DNA from: UBA1660 sp964462035
GTDB taxonomy: Bacteria; Myxococcota_A; Polyangia; Polyangiales; Houyiibacteriaceae
Assembly: GCA_964462035.1 (NCBI GenBank)
Contig: CAYXAP010000007.1
Location: 1 to 64,000, forward strand
Length of the DNA stretch: 64,000 bases
Reading direction: 5' to 3'
Numbering within the stretch: the stretch's first letter is position 1; every line of letters begins with the position of its first letter. Of the stretch, positions 8,275 to 17,131 are shown one piece after another. Under the pieces are notes generated by a model. The model was not told the DNA's origin and searched no databases. It saw only the letters and a program-made list of their open reading frames with translations. A program made the position numbers and the translations under genes.

Positions 8275-9789
8275 ATGGCGGACGATCCCGAGAAGGATGG
8301 AGCCGAGGGTGAGGAGCGAGCCGAGTCGACGCTGAGTCGTCGGGCGATGCTCGAGCGAACGGGCATCGGCGTCGCAGCCGTGCTCGTCGGCTGCGGTGAC
8401 GACGGCGGCTCGGACCCCGATGGCGGCACCATGCCCGGCGCCGACATGAGCGGCACCGACGGGTCGACGCCGGGCACGGACGGGGGACCGCCGGAGATGG
8501 ACGGCGGACCGGACGAGCCGGACATGAGGCCGCTGCCGGACGGCGGAATGGACGACGTCCGATCGCTACCGAGCTCCGGCGCCTTCATGCTCGGCGTGGC
8601 GAGCGGTGACGCGACCGAGGACTCGGTGGTGCTCTGGACCCGCTACGACGGGAGCGGCGCTGTCACGCTCGTGGTCTGGGAGCTGCTCACCGACGGCAGC
8701 GACGGGGCGCGCGTGCTGGACATGGCGGTGACCCCCGACGACGCCGGCTTCGTTCACGAGACCATCGCGGTCGACGCCGGCCAACGCTACGGCTACGCGT
8801 TCGTCGAGGACGGCACGGCGCGCAGCACCATCGGTCGTTTCCGGGCGGCCATCGCCGCGGACGCGATGGAGCCGCTGGTCTTCGGCGCGGTGAGCTGCAC
8901 CAGCAACGGCCGGAGCTTCGACACCCTCCTCCGCGCCGGCGAGCGGGAGGACCTGGACGCGTTCCTGCTGCTCGGCGACACGACCTACAACGACGGCGCG
9001 GAGACCCTCGAGGAGTTCCGCGGCAAGTGGGAGGAGAACTTCGCCACCGAGGGCTACATCGCCACCCGCGCCGCCACCTCGCTGCTCGCGACCTGGGACG
9101 ACCACGAGATCGACAACAACTGGGACCCCGAGAACACGGCGGTGGGCATCGTCGACGCGGGGCGGCAGGCCTTCTTCGAGCACCTGCCGCTCGAACGGCT
9201 CGCGGTCGATCCCGGGCGCGTGTGGCGCAAGCGGACCTGGGGCCGGACCCTCGAGGTCTTCGTGCTCGACTGCCGGAGCGAGCGTGAGCCGTCGACGCGG
9301 ATGGACGCCGACGCGGCGTACGTCTCCCCCGAGCAGCTCGACTGGCTGAAGACCGGGCTCTCGAGCAGCACCGCCGTGTTCAAGGTCATCCTCAACTCGG
9401 TCGGGATCAGCGACTTTCCCTTCCTGCTCGACCTAGGCGCCGACGATCGCTGGGAGGGCTACGCCGCACAGCGTGAGGACATCCTCTCGTTCATCGACGA
9501 CGCGGGCATCAGCGGCGTGTTCTGGGTCGCCGGCGACTTCCACTTCGCGAGCCTCGGGCGCGTCGGCGCAAGCGGCGACCTCGGCGAGAATCAGTGGGAG
9601 GTGCTCGTCGGTCCGGGCGCGCAGACGCAGAACCCACTGCACACCACGCTCACCGGTTCGCGTTGGCCACACGCCGACGGCACGAACAACTACACCGAGC
9701 TCCGGTTCGATCCGACGACCGCCGAGATCCGCGTGCGCTTCATCGACGGCGACGGCGACGTCGTCGCCGACGAGACGATCAGCCCCTGA
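8275..9789 (+). CDS. PhoD-like alkaline phosphatase/phosphodiesterase, Tat-exported lipoprotein
   Basis: A 504-aa metallophosphoesterase. The N-terminus carries a twin-arginine signal, SRRAML at residues 21-26, and a lipobox ending VLVGC with Cys40. It is therefore predicted to be exported folded and lipid-anchored. A linker of about 60 residues rich in D, G, P and M follows. The PhoD N-terminal domain begins at GVASGDATEDSVVLWTR. The metal sites include LLLGDTTYND, TWDDHEIDNNW and FWVAGDFHFA. It would release phosphate from phosphodiesters or monoesters outside the cytoplasm. GGAGG six bases upstream favours the ATG at 8275 over the GTG at 8272. Confidence 0.92.
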   Translation: MADDPEKDGAEGEERAESTLSRRAMLERTGIGVAAVLVGCGDDGGSDPDGGTMPGADMSGTDGSTPGTDGGPPEMDGGPDEPDMRPLPDGGMDDVRSLPSSGAFMLGVASGDATEDSVVLWTRYDGSGAVTLVVWELLTDGSDGARVLDMAVTPDDAGFVHETIAVDAGQRYGYAFVEDGTARSTIGRFRAAIAADAMEPLVFGAVSCTSNGRSFDTLLRAGEREDLDAFLLLGDTTYNDGAETLEEFRGKWEENFATEGYIATRAATSLLATWDDHEIDNNWDPENTAVGIVDAGRQAFFEHLPLERLAVDPGRVWRKRTWGRTLEVFVLDCRSEREPSTRMDADAAYVSPEQLDWLKTGLSSSTAVFKVILNSVGISDFPFLLDLGADDRWEGYAAQREDILSFIDDAGISGVFWVAGDFHFASLGRVGASGDLGENQWEVLVGPGAQTQNPLHTTLTGSRWPHADGTNNYTELRFDPTTAEIRVRFIDGDGDVVADETISP

Positions 9790-9858
9790 CGCGTCGCGCG
9801 ATCTTTCTCGCCCGACGCCCTACCCACGCGTCACATCTACCTGCACACTGCTCGGAGC

Positions 9859-10632
9859 GTGAATCGCCTCGACCCCGTACCGCTGCTCGCCGATCGCCGG
9901 CCCGCGGAGCTGCTCGTGCACGACGAGGCGGAGCCGTGCCCGTACCTACCGGGACGCGTCGCGCGCATGCCGCTGCGGCTACCGGTTCGGGCACTCACGC
10001 ACGACGAGCTCGACCAGCGACTCGCCGGCGGCGACCGTCGCCACGGCGCGCTCTTCTATCGACCGAGCTGCGACGGCTGCGACGCGTGCCAGGCGATCCG
10101 CATCGACGTCACCGACTGGACCTTCACCAAGTCGCATCGCCGGACGCTACGGAAGGGCGACACGTACCTGAAGACCACCATCGGCTCGCCGGTCGTCGAC
10201 ACCGACAGAGTCGCGCTCTACGACAAGCACCGCTTCGTGCGGGGGCTCGCCAAGGACGACGCGCGACCGATGGACAGCCAGTCGTACCAGCGTTTCCTCG
10301 TCGACCGCTTCTGCGACGCCTTCGAGGTGCGCTTCACGCTGAACGGCGAGCTGGTCGGCGTCGCCGTGACCGACCGGGGCGAGGACTCGCTCTCGGCCGT
10401 CTACTGCTTCTACGACCCCGAGGTCACTTCCGTGGGCATCGGCACCTACTCGATCCTCAAGCAGATCCAGATCGCCCGGGAGCGCGGGCACCGCTACCTC
10501 TACCTGGGCCTCTACATCGAGGATTGCCCCCCGATGGCGTACAAGGCCCGCTTCCTGCCCCACCAGCGCCGCATCCACGGTCGGTGGCACCGCTTCGACC
10601 GGGCGAGCGCCCAGCCCGTGCGGCAACCGTAA
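9859..10632 (+). CDS. bpt: Aspartate/glutamate leucyltransferase (bacterial arginyltransferase-like, Bpt)
   Basis: A 257-aa aminoacyl-tRNA-protein transferase. Bpt moves leucine from Leu-tRNA to N-terminal Asp or Glu, marking proteins for the N-degron (ClpS/ClpAP) pathway in the cytoplasm. The N-terminal ATE domain has LFYRPSCDGCDACQAIRIDV, with the CxxC metal-binding pair and a preceding Cys. The C-terminal GNAT-like half includes GIGTYSILKQIQIARERGH and YLGLYIEDCPPMAYKA, both typical of the family. Length is normal. It has a GTG start. ClpS and ClpA are not in the window. Confidence 0.93.
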   Translation: MNRLDPVPLLADRRPAELLVHDEAEPCPYLPGRVARMPLRLPVRALTHDELDQRLAGGDRRHGALFYRPSCDGCDACQAIRIDVTDWTFTKSHRRTLRKGDTYLKTTIGSPVVDTDRVALYDKHRFVRGLAKDDARPMDSQSYQRFLVDRFCDAFEVRFTLNGELVGVAVTDRGEDSLSAVYCFYDPEVTSVGIGTYSILKQIQIARERGHRYLYLGLYIEDCPPMAYKARFLPHQRRIHGRWHRFDRASAQPVRQP

Positions 10633-10668
10633 GGTGACCCCCCACCGGCGCTGAGGCATCCTGCGTGC

Positions 10669-12726
10669 ATGATTGCGCGCGTTCTCTTCGCTTGCCTGCT
10701 GGCCACCGCCCTCGTCGCGTGTGGCGACGACGACTCCACCGACGACCCCGAGATGGACATGGCCGTGGCGCCGGACCTGTCGCGGATGCCGGACGGTGGG
10801 CCGGAAGGGATCATCGTCCAGGAGGGCTGCGACAACACGCAGGACCTGCGCTGCTTCCTGCCCTGGCCGTCGAGCGTGTTCCTCACGGAGGACTCCAGCA
10901 CCGACACCGGCTTCCGAGTCGACATGCCGGAGGCCGGGATGCCCGCGAACCAGTACGGCGAGATCATCCCCCGCACGGACGCCTGGGAGAAGTTCGACGG
11001 CTTCAGCCCGGCCGGCTCCATGCTCGCCGGCTTCTGGGGCAAGGTCGATCCCTCCCCGCTCGCCGACGAGACGATGATCCCCGCGACGCTCGAAGCGAGC
11101 TCGCAGACGCTCCTCATCGACGCCGAGACGGGCGAGCTCGTCGCCCACTTCGCCGAGATCGACCAGTGGCGCAACGACGACGACGGCACGACCAGCCTCT
11201 ACATGCGCCCGGCGACACGGCTGCAGGAGAACCACCGCTACGTCGCGGCCATCAAGACGGGCCTACAGCTCGAGGACGGCTCGCCGGTCGAGCCCAGCGA
11301 GTTCTTCCGCGCCCTCCGCGACGGCACCGGCGCCGAGGAGCCGGCCGTCGAAGCGCGCCGCGCGGCGATGGAAGAGATCTTCGGATTCGTCGAGGACCTC
11401 GGAGTCGATCGGTCGGACCTGCTCCTCGCGTGGGACTTCCACACCGCGTCCGGCAACTCCATCCGCGGCGACATGCTGACGATGTGGGACGACGCGAAGG
11501 CGAAGTGGGACGCCGGCACCGACGGGATCGGCACCTGCACCGTCGAGTCGGTGGAGATGGACGTCAACGACACGCTCTGGAAGCGCATCCGCGGCACCTT
11601 CACCGTCCCGAACTACATGACCGGCGAAGGCGGCGGCGTGCTCGCGAACCGGGACGCGTCCGGGACCGTGACCTACAACGGGACCCACGAGGCGCCCTTC
11701 GAGATCGCCATCCCGCCGAGCGTGCGCGACCGCGTCATGGCCGGTGAGGGACCGGGTCGCGGCATGATGCACGGCCACGGCCTGCTCGGCGCCGCCAACC
11801 AGACCTCGAGCGGCGGCGTCCGCGTGCTCCTGGAGGCGGCCGAGATGGTCGGCTTCGGCACCGACTACTGGGGGCTCAGCTCGAGCGACCTGAACACGAT
11901 CGTGAGCGAGATCATGCCGAACTTCGGCAACTTCGATCAGCTCGGGGAGCGGCTCATGCAGGGCACGCTCAACTCGCTCATCCTCATGAAGACCTTCGCC
12001 CCCGGCGGCTCCTGCGCCGAGCTCGAAGAGATGATGATCGACGTCGACGGCACGATGGAGCCGACGATGAACGCCGAGGAGCTCTACTACTACGGCATCA
12101 GCCAGGGCGGCATCATGGGCGGGACGCTCGCCGCGCTCTCGGACACCATCGACCGCTACATCCTCCAGGTCGGCGCCATCAGCTACTCGACCATGGTCCG
12201 CCGCTCGAAGGACTTCGGGGTCTACGAGGGCATCATGCAGATCTGGTACCCAGAGAAGATCGACCGGGACTGGCTGGTGGTCTCGACTCAGAACTCGTGG
12301 TCGCTCGCCGAGCCGGCGGCCTACGTCCCGCACATCCTGGCGGACCCGCTCCCCGGCGTGGACATCGCGAACCGGCGGATCCTCTACCAGACCTCGCGCT
12401 ACGACACCGAGGTCCCGAACGTGGCTTCGGACATCGCCGCCCGAACCATGGGCATCGGAGCCTTCGACTCCAGCGTCTACGAGCCCTGGAACGTCGAGCT
12501 CATCACCGAGGACACGGCCGACAACGCCTACGTCATCTTCCATCTGGACGACGTCGAGCCGCTGCCGATGGGCACCATCGACGTCATGGGCGACAACAGC
12601 GCCCACGGCGATCTCCGTTACCAGAGCGTGGTCATCGACCAGATCGACCAGTTCAGCCGCCCGGATGGGGTGATCGTGGACACCTGCCCCTCCAATAGCT
12701 GTCTGCTGGACAACGAGCGCCGCTGA
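10669..12726 (+). CDS. Lipoprotein with alpha/beta-hydrolase domain (putative serine esterase/lipase)
   Basis: A 685-aa lipoprotein with signal peptide MIARVLFACLLATALVAC and an Asp-rich linker. The C-terminal half looks like an alpha/beta hydrolase. The nucleophile elbow is YYGISQGGIMGG with Ser478. An oxyanion-type segment, GMMHGHGLLGAANQTSSGG, lies about 110 residues earlier, and a late His in DNSAHGDLRYQS could complete the triad. The N-terminal half is a beta-rich region seen in similar large myxobacterial lipoproteins. Substrate unknown. It is the first gene of a co-directional run reaching 16429, but the gap to the ferredoxin is only 18 bp, so co-transcription is likely. Confidence 0.82.
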   Translation: MIARVLFACLLATALVACGDDDSTDDPEMDMAVAPDLSRMPDGGPEGIIVQEGCDNTQDLRCFLPWPSSVFLTEDSSTDTGFRVDMPEAGMPANQYGEIIPRTDAWEKFDGFSPAGSMLAGFWGKVDPSPLADETMIPATLEASSQTLLIDAETGELVAHFAEIDQWRNDDDGTTSLYMRPATRLQENHRYVAAIKTGLQLEDGSPVEPSEFFRALRDGTGAEEPAVEARRAAMEEIFGFVEDLGVDRSDLLLAWDFHTASGNSIRGDMLTMWDDAKAKWDAGTDGIGTCTVESVEMDVNDTLWKRIRGTFTVPNYMTGEGGGVLANRDASGTVTYNGTHEAPFEIAIPPSVRDRVMAGEGPGRGMMHGHGLLGAANQTSSGGVRVLLEAAEMVGFGTDYWGLSSSDLNTIVSEIMPNFGNFDQLGERLMQGTLNSLILMKTFAPGGSCAELEEMMIDVDGTMEPTMNAEELYYYGISQGGIMGGTLAALSDTIDRYILQVGAISYSTMVRRSKDFGVYEGIMQIWYPEKIDRDWLVVSTQNSWSLAEPAAYVPHILADPLPGVDIANRRILYQTSRYDTEVPNVASDIAARTMGIGAFDSSVYEPWNVELITEDTADNAYVIFHLDDVEPLPMGTIDVMGDNSAHGDLRYQSVVIDQIDQFSRPDGVIVDTCPSNSCLLDNERR

Positions 12727-12744
12727 TTGCACGTTCCGCGCGGA

Positions 12745-13047
12745 ATGAGCACGCGCGTCCGATTCGAGCCCTCCGGTTTCGAGACCGAGATCCAGGCCCC
12801 GGTGGACCTGATCGACGTCACCGACGAGCATCCGGATGCCGACGTCCCCTACAGCTGCCGCTCGGCCAGCTGCGGGACCTGTCGGGTCGAGGTGGTCAGC
12901 GGCGGTGACGCCCTGGTCCCGCCGGAAGAGGACGAGGTCGACGTGCTCGAGATCTTCGGTGACGAGGGCCCGGTGCGGCTCTGCTGCCAGCTGAAGCTCG
13001 CCAAGGACACCGAGAAGCTCGAGCTCCGAGTGGTGGACCCCTACTGA
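12745..13047 (+). CDS. 2Fe-2S ferredoxin (plant/adrenodoxin-type fold)
   Basis: A 100-aa soluble electron carrier. Cys38, Cys43, Cys46 (CRSASCGTC) and a fourth Cys at 80 or 81 (LCCQ) give the CX4CX2C...C spacing of a beta-grasp [2Fe-2S] ferredoxin; Cys81 before Gln is the better match. A TTG at 12727 would add six residues, but the ATG at 12745 fits the fold. Its stop codon overlaps the bamD start by one base (TGATG), indicating translational coupling. The redox partner is unknown. Confidence 0.92.
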   Translation: MSTRVRFEPSGFETEIQAPVDLIDVTDEHPDADVPYSCRSASCGTCRVEVVSGGDALVPPEEDEVDVLEIFGDEGPVRLCCQLKLAKDTEKLELRVVDPY

Positions 13048-13841
13048 TGCGCGCGCTGATCCGAACCCTCCTTCCCGTCCTCCTGGTCAGCGCCTGCGCG
13101 ACCGGGGGCAGCTCCGGCGACTCGGGCTCGTCGTCCGGCCTGGACTACGGCGAGAGCGCGCAGGCGGACTACGAGCGGGCGCTCCTGGCCTTCCGCCGCG
13201 ACAACTGCATCGAGGCCGAGCCGGCCTTCCGTGCCGTCCGACGGAAGTACCCCTACAGCCGCTTCGCGGCGCTCGCCGAGCTCCGGGTGGCGGACTGCAA
13301 GATGAAGCAGGACGAGTGGGCCGAGGCGATCACCGCCTATCGGCAGTTCGTGCGCTTCCGCCCGAGCCACTCGCAGATCGCCTACGCCCGCTTCCGCATC
13401 GCGCAGGCCCACTTCGAGCAGATCCCGAGCGAGTGGCTGCTCTCGCCGCCCTCCCACGAGCGCGACACCCAGTCGACGCAGGAGGCGCTCCGCCAGCTCC
13501 GTCGGTTCATCCTCGACTTCCCCGAGGACCAGCGCGTCGCCGAGGCACAGGACCTCATCAAGAAGGCGCTGAAGATCCTCGCCGCCCACGAGCTCTACGT
13601 GGCGCGCTTCTACCTGCGCCGCGACGCCTACCCCGCCGTGGTCAACCGACTCCGCACCATGCTCACCAGCTACGACGGCAGCGGCCTCGAAGCCGAGGCG
13701 CTCCTGCTGCTGGGCGAGACCTACCTCGAGATGAGCGACCGCGAGCAGGCCCGCCGAGCCTTCCAGGAGCTGGTCGACCGCTATCCCGAAGCGGACGAGG
13801 CGGACGACGCCCGGGACCAGCTCGGCAGCCTCGGCAGCTAG
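13047..13841 (+). CDS. bamD: Outer membrane assembly lipoprotein BamD
   Basis: A 264-aa TPR lipoprotein of the BAM complex, which inserts beta-barrel proteins into the outer membrane. The signal peptide MRALIRTLLPVLLVSAC is followed by a Ser/Gly-rich linker. Family phrases are present: RRKYPYSRFAALAELRVADC, a long HFEQIPS...DTQSTQEAL segment and AAHELYVARFYLRRDAYPAV. Length is normal for BamD. The start overlaps the ferredoxin stop by one base. Confidence 0.93.
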   Translation: MRALIRTLLPVLLVSACATGGSSGDSGSSSGLDYGESAQADYERALLAFRRDNCIEAEPAFRAVRRKYPYSRFAALAELRVADCKMKQDEWAEAITAYRQFVRFRPSHSQIAYARFRIAQAHFEQIPSEWLLSPPSHERDTQSTQEALRQLRRFILDFPEDQRVAEAQDLIKKALKILAAHELYVARFYLRRDAYPAVVNRLRTMLTSYDGSGLEAEALLLLGETYLEMSDREQARRAFQELVDRYPEADEADDARDQLGSLGS

Positions 13842-13930
13842 GGTCTGCTGTCCCCAGCGAGCCGCTTCGTCTCCCCGAGATGAGGTAATTTTGCTACCGC
13901 CACCGGCGGAGCGATATCCTCCCCGCACGG

Positions 13931-14674
13931 ATGGACGATCGCACGAAGCAGCTCTTGGCCCTCGGGCGCGAACACTACGAGAAGCGAGAGTTCGACAAGG
14001 CCGAGCATTACCTGCTGCAGGTGGTCGACCGCGGCACCACCGGCTTCGCCGACGTCTACAACATGCTCGGGGTCATCTTCCATGACCGCGGTCAGTTCGA
14101 AGAGGCCCAGGCCAAGTTCGAACGCGCGCTCTCGATCAACCCTCGCTACACCGAGGCCGCGCTCAACCTCGCGGTGACCTACAACGACCTCGGCCGCTAC
14201 GACGAGGCGAAGAAGATCTACCAGGGTGCCATCGCCGCCGGCGAAGAAGCCCCGGGCAAGATGGACCCCTTCGTGAAGGGGAAGATCGCGAACCTCCACG
14301 CCGAGACCGCGACCGCCTACGCGGACGCCGGGCTGATCAGCGAGGCGATGCACGAGTATCGCAAGGCCGTGATCCTCTGCCCGCACTTCGCCGACCTCCG
14401 GCTCAAGCTCGCGAACCTCTATCGCCAGCAGGGCGACCTCGACGCCGCCAAGTACGAGCTGAAGGAAGCCCTCAGTCACCGGCCGAAGTACGTGCCCGCG
14501 CGCGTGGCGCTCGGTGTGGTCCTGCTGGGCCTCGGCAAGAAGGACGACGCCCGCAAGCAGTGGCAGGCCGCGCTCGAGGTGGACTCGGAGCACAAGGCAG
14601 CGCAGATGTACCTGCGCATGCTCGACGGCAGCCAGGCCGCCGAGAAGAAGCCCGACGGCGCCGACGAGGGCTGA
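13931..14674 (+). CDS. TPR repeat protein
   Basis: A 247-aa protein of about five tetratricopeptide repeats, such as ADVYNMLGVIFHDRGQFEEA and AALNLAVTYNDLGRYDEA. It has no signal peptide, so it is probably a cytoplasmic adaptor. The ATG at 13931 is used. The 89-bp upstream gap contains an AT-rich island, GGTAATTTTGCTACC (13884-13898), and may hold its own promoter. The next gene follows after 4 bp. Similar TPR proteins accompany myxobacterial motility and secretion loci, but nothing here fixes the partner. Confidence 0.85.
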   Translation: MDDRTKQLLALGREHYEKREFDKAEHYLLQVVDRGTTGFADVYNMLGVIFHDRGQFEEAQAKFERALSINPRYTEAALNLAVTYNDLGRYDEAKKIYQGAIAAGEEAPGKMDPFVKGKIANLHAETATAYADAGLISEAMHEYRKAVILCPHFADLRLKLANLYRQQGDLDAAKYELKEALSHRPKYVPARVALGVVLLGLGKKDDARKQWQAALEVDSEHKAAQMYLRMLDGSQAAEKKPDGADEG

Positions 14675-14678
14675 GCGG

Positions 14679-15443
14679 GTGCGGCTCTCGATCGCCCTGA
14701 CGATCTTCCTCACGCTGATCGGGCTCGGCGCCAGCGCCGAAGCGCAGCGCATGGTGGTGCCGGCCCCCGAAGGCGAGCCGAGCCCGGACGACCTCGCGAC
14801 CGCTCGGGAGAAGTTCGCCGCCGGCACCGAGGCCGCGGAGCACGGCCGCTGGTCGGACGCGCTGGGCGCCTTCCGCGAGGCCTACCAGCTCTCCGGGATC
14901 TCGGCCGCGCTCTACAACGTCGGCACCACCTACCGGTCGCTGGGCCGACACGTGGACGCCCGCGACACCTTCGAACAGCTCCTTCGCGAGCACCCGGAGC
15001 TCTCCGACGACATGAAGTCGACCGTGCAGGGGCTCCGCGACGAGGTCGCCGCCCGCGTGGCGGCCCTCGAGCTGCGGGGAGTCCCCGCCGACGGGTCGTT
15101 CGACCTGCGAGTCGATGGACGCAGCACCGACCTGCCCTCCGAGCGGCCCATTCGATTGGAGACCGAAGGCGGCCGGCACACGGTGCGTCTGAGCGAGCCG
15201 CGCTACGAGCCCTTCATCTGGGAAGGTGCCGTCGCGGAAGGCGACACGCGGGTGGTCGAGGTCGAACTGGTGGCCATTCCCGAGAGCGCTGGCGAAGCGC
15301 CGCCGAGCGGGATGTCGACGCTGGGCAAGGTCATCCTGATCACCGTCATCGGGCTCGTGGTCGTGGGCGCGGCGGTGACCACCGGCGTGCTCCTCGCCGA
15401 CGACGGCCTCCAGCCCGAGAGCGGACTGGTGGTCGAGCTGTGA
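14679..15443 (+). CDS. Secreted TPR/PEGA-like protein with C-terminal membrane anchor
   Basis: A 254-aa protein starting at GTG 14679, four bases after the preceding stop. A signal peptide ends near ASAEAQ. A TPR-like unit (FAAGTEAAEHGRWSDALGAF, YNVGTTYRSLGRHVDA) follows. Next is a beta-strand region like PEGA surface domains (SFDLRVDGRSTDLPSERPIR). Near the C-terminus is a hydrophobic helix (VILITVIGLVVVGAAVTTG). It would therefore be periplasmic, anchored near its C-terminus. It overlaps the next gene by 4 bp. Confidence 0.82.
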   Translation: MRLSIALTIFLTLIGLGASAEAQRMVVPAPEGEPSPDDLATAREKFAAGTEAAEHGRWSDALGAFREAYQLSGISAALYNVGTTYRSLGRHVDARDTFEQLLREHPELSDDMKSTVQGLRDEVAARVAALELRGVPADGSFDLRVDGRSTDLPSERPIRLETEGGRHTVRLSEPRYEPFIWEGAVAEGDTRVVEVELVAIPESAGEAPPSGMSTLGKVILITVIGLVVVGAAVTTGVLLADDGLQPESGLVVEL

Positions 15444-15952
15444 CTCGCGTGCTCCTCGCCGTGCTCGCGGTGGCCGGCCTCAGCTGTGCGGAGAACGGCG
15501 TCCTCGAGCTCACGGTCCGCTTGCCCGCGAGCGCCGCCCCGGAGGCGGAGTACGCGGTCATCTCGATGCGGAGCGCCTCGGAGTCGAGCTTCGATGTCAC
15601 GTGGGCGGCCGGTGAGCTCGACGGTTTCCTGCTCGAGGGCAGCAGCCGCACCGAGCAGATCAGCGTGGTCGCCCAGCCCGAACACTTCGGCTCCGACCTG
15701 TTGGTGAGGGCCCGCTTCTGTTCCACCCCGCGCTGCGACGGACTCGGCGACGACACCGCCGGCGAACGCCGACTGGTCATCGAAGAGCCCTTCTACTCCC
15801 TGGAGCGAACCCGCGCGGAGTGGGTGATCCCCATGGTGGAGGACACCGTCAACGAGACGGCGGACACCATCGAGCGCTGCGAGGTGATGGGCTGTCGACC
15901 CGGGGTGACGGTGAGCTACTGTCGCTCCGATGGCACCCATTTCTGCGAGTGA
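15440..15952 (+). CDS. Hypothetical lipoprotein (170 aa)
   Basis: A 170-aa lipoprotein with signal peptide MTRVLLAVLAVAGLSC and lipobox Cys16. The mature part is acidic, probably beta-rich, with six further cysteines that could form disulphides. No known domain is recognised. Its GTG start overlaps the upstream stop (GTGA), so it is coupled to the PEGA-like protein and may work with it in the envelope. Confidence 0.75.
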   Translation: MTRVLLAVLAVAGLSCAENGVLELTVRLPASAAPEAEYAVISMRSASESSFDVTWAAGELDGFLLEGSSRTEQISVVAQPEHFGSDLLVRARFCSTPRCDGLGDDTAGERRLVIEEPFYSLERTRAEWVIPMVEDTVNETADTIERCEVMGCRPGVTVSYCRSDGTHFCE

Positions 15953-15958
15953 GCGCCC

Positions 15959-16429
15959 GTGAGCGAGCGACCCATGAAGACGGTCGACCACTCACGGGTC
16001 GAGAAGACCGAGATCGTCCTGCCGCAGCACGCGAACGCACTCGGTACCGCCTTCGGCGGCACGGTGATGAGCTGGGTCGACGTCTGCGCCGCCGTGACGG
16101 CCCAACGGCACTGTGGCCGGATCGCGGTGACCGCCAGCATCGACGCGCTCCACTTTCGGGCGCCCCTCCGCGTCGGTGACGTCGCCGTGCTGCGCTCCTG
16201 GATGAACGCCGCCTTCGGCAGCTCGATGGAGGTGGAGTGCATCGTCGAGCGGGAGGACACCGCCACGGGCGAACGGGTGCTCTGCGTGGATGCCCTGCTG
16301 ACCTTCGTGAACGTGGACGATCAGGGCAAGCCGCTGCGGATCCCGAGCTTGAGCGCCGACTCCGACGAGGATCGGGCACGGGCCGAGGCCGCTCAGGCCC
16401 GGCGCGAACGCCGCCTCGCGCAGCGTTGA
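15959..16429 (+). CDS. Acyl-CoA thioesterase, hotdog fold (YciA/ACOT-like)
   Basis: A 156-aa single-hotdog thioesterase hydrolysing acyl-CoA. The family signature QHANALGTAFGGTVMSWVD sits at residues 24-42; it contains the N...G..GG active-site strand-helix. The ASIDALHFRAPLRVGDV segment is also characteristic. The C-terminal tail is charged and helical. It has a GTG start six bases after the preceding stop and is probably the last gene of the run beginning at 12745. Confidence 0.88.
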   Translation: MSERPMKTVDHSRVEKTEIVLPQHANALGTAFGGTVMSWVDVCAAVTAQRHCGRIAVTASIDALHFRAPLRVGDVAVLRSWMNAAFGSSMEVECIVEREDTATGERVLCVDALLTFVNVDDQGKPLRIPSLSADSDEDRARAEAAQARRERRLAQR

Positions 16430-16516
16430 TCCCACCGGGCTCTCGAGGTGGACCCTCCGGCGAACCACCCCCATACCCAGCGGGCGGCCCCAAAATGAGG
16501 GGTGCTCGCGTTTCGC

Positions 16517-16541
16517 TTGTCACTGCGACTTTCCTTTGTCA
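16517..16541 (+). promoter_or_regulatory. Direct repeat TTGTCAC x2 upstream of the H-NOX gene
   Basis: Two copies of TTGTCAC lie 19 bp apart (16517 and 16536) in an AT-richer stretch. TATTCT follows at 16545-16550, 34 bp before the H-NOX start. Either copy could be a -35-like element or part of an activator site on one face of the helix. The spacing to TATTCT is not canonical for either copy. Confidence 0.4.
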
Positions 16542-16584
16542 CGGTATTCTACAGCGGAGCCGAGCCAGGGCCACTGGAGGATCG

Positions 16585-17127
16585 ATGAAGGGAACCATCC
16601 CGAAATGCTTGGAAGAAATGGTGCGCGCTCGCCACGGCGAGGCCTCCTGGAACGAGGTGAAGGTCGAGGCTGGCCTGGCCACCTGGCACACCTTCCTCAC
16701 CACGGAAGACATCCCCGATGAGACGGTGAAGGCCCTCTTCGGGTCCGCCGCCAAGGTGCTCGGTCGGACCGTCCAGGAGGTGATGGACGACTTCGGGATG
16801 CACTGGAGCACCGTCTACGCCCCGGACATCTATGGCGTCTTCTTCAAGCGCGCGGCGAACGCCCGCGAGATGCTGCTCTCGGTCGCCGAGATCCATCGGA
16901 AGACGACCGCGACCGTCCCCAACGCAAAGCCCCCGCGCTTCTCGTACGAGTGGCAGGACGACGACACGCTGGTGATGACCTACGACAGCGAGCGAAACCT
17001 GGCGGCGTTGATGCCCGGTCTGATCCGAGGCGTCGGGGCCTACTACCGCGAGAAGCTCGAGGTCACCCAGAGGGGCGATCGCATGATCGTGCACTTCCCG
17101 GACGGGAGCACGCCCTCCCCCCTCTGA
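16585..17127 (+). CDS. H-NOX (haem NO/O2-binding, HNOB) protein
   Basis: A 180-aa haem sensor domain. It starts MKGTIPKCLEEMV, the usual H-NOX N-terminus, and has full family length. H104 in SVAEIHRKTT is the expected proximal haem ligand. Y133-x-S135-x-R137 (TYDSER) is the YxSxR motif that holds the haem propionates. LMPGLIRGVGAYY also matches the family. TGGAGG sits 5 bp before the ATG. Bacterial H-NOX proteins usually sit beside a histidine kinase or cyclic-di-GMP enzyme. None is adjacent here, so the output partner is unknown. Confidence 0.9.
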   Translation: MKGTIPKCLEEMVRARHGEASWNEVKVEAGLATWHTFLTTEDIPDETVKALFGSAAKVLGRTVQEVMDDFGMHWSTVYAPDIYGVFFKRAANAREMLLSVAEIHRKTTATVPNAKPPRFSYEWQDDDTLVMTYDSERNLAALMPGLIRGVGAYYREKLEVTQRGDRMIVHFPDGSTPSPL

Positions 17128-17131
17128 ACGC

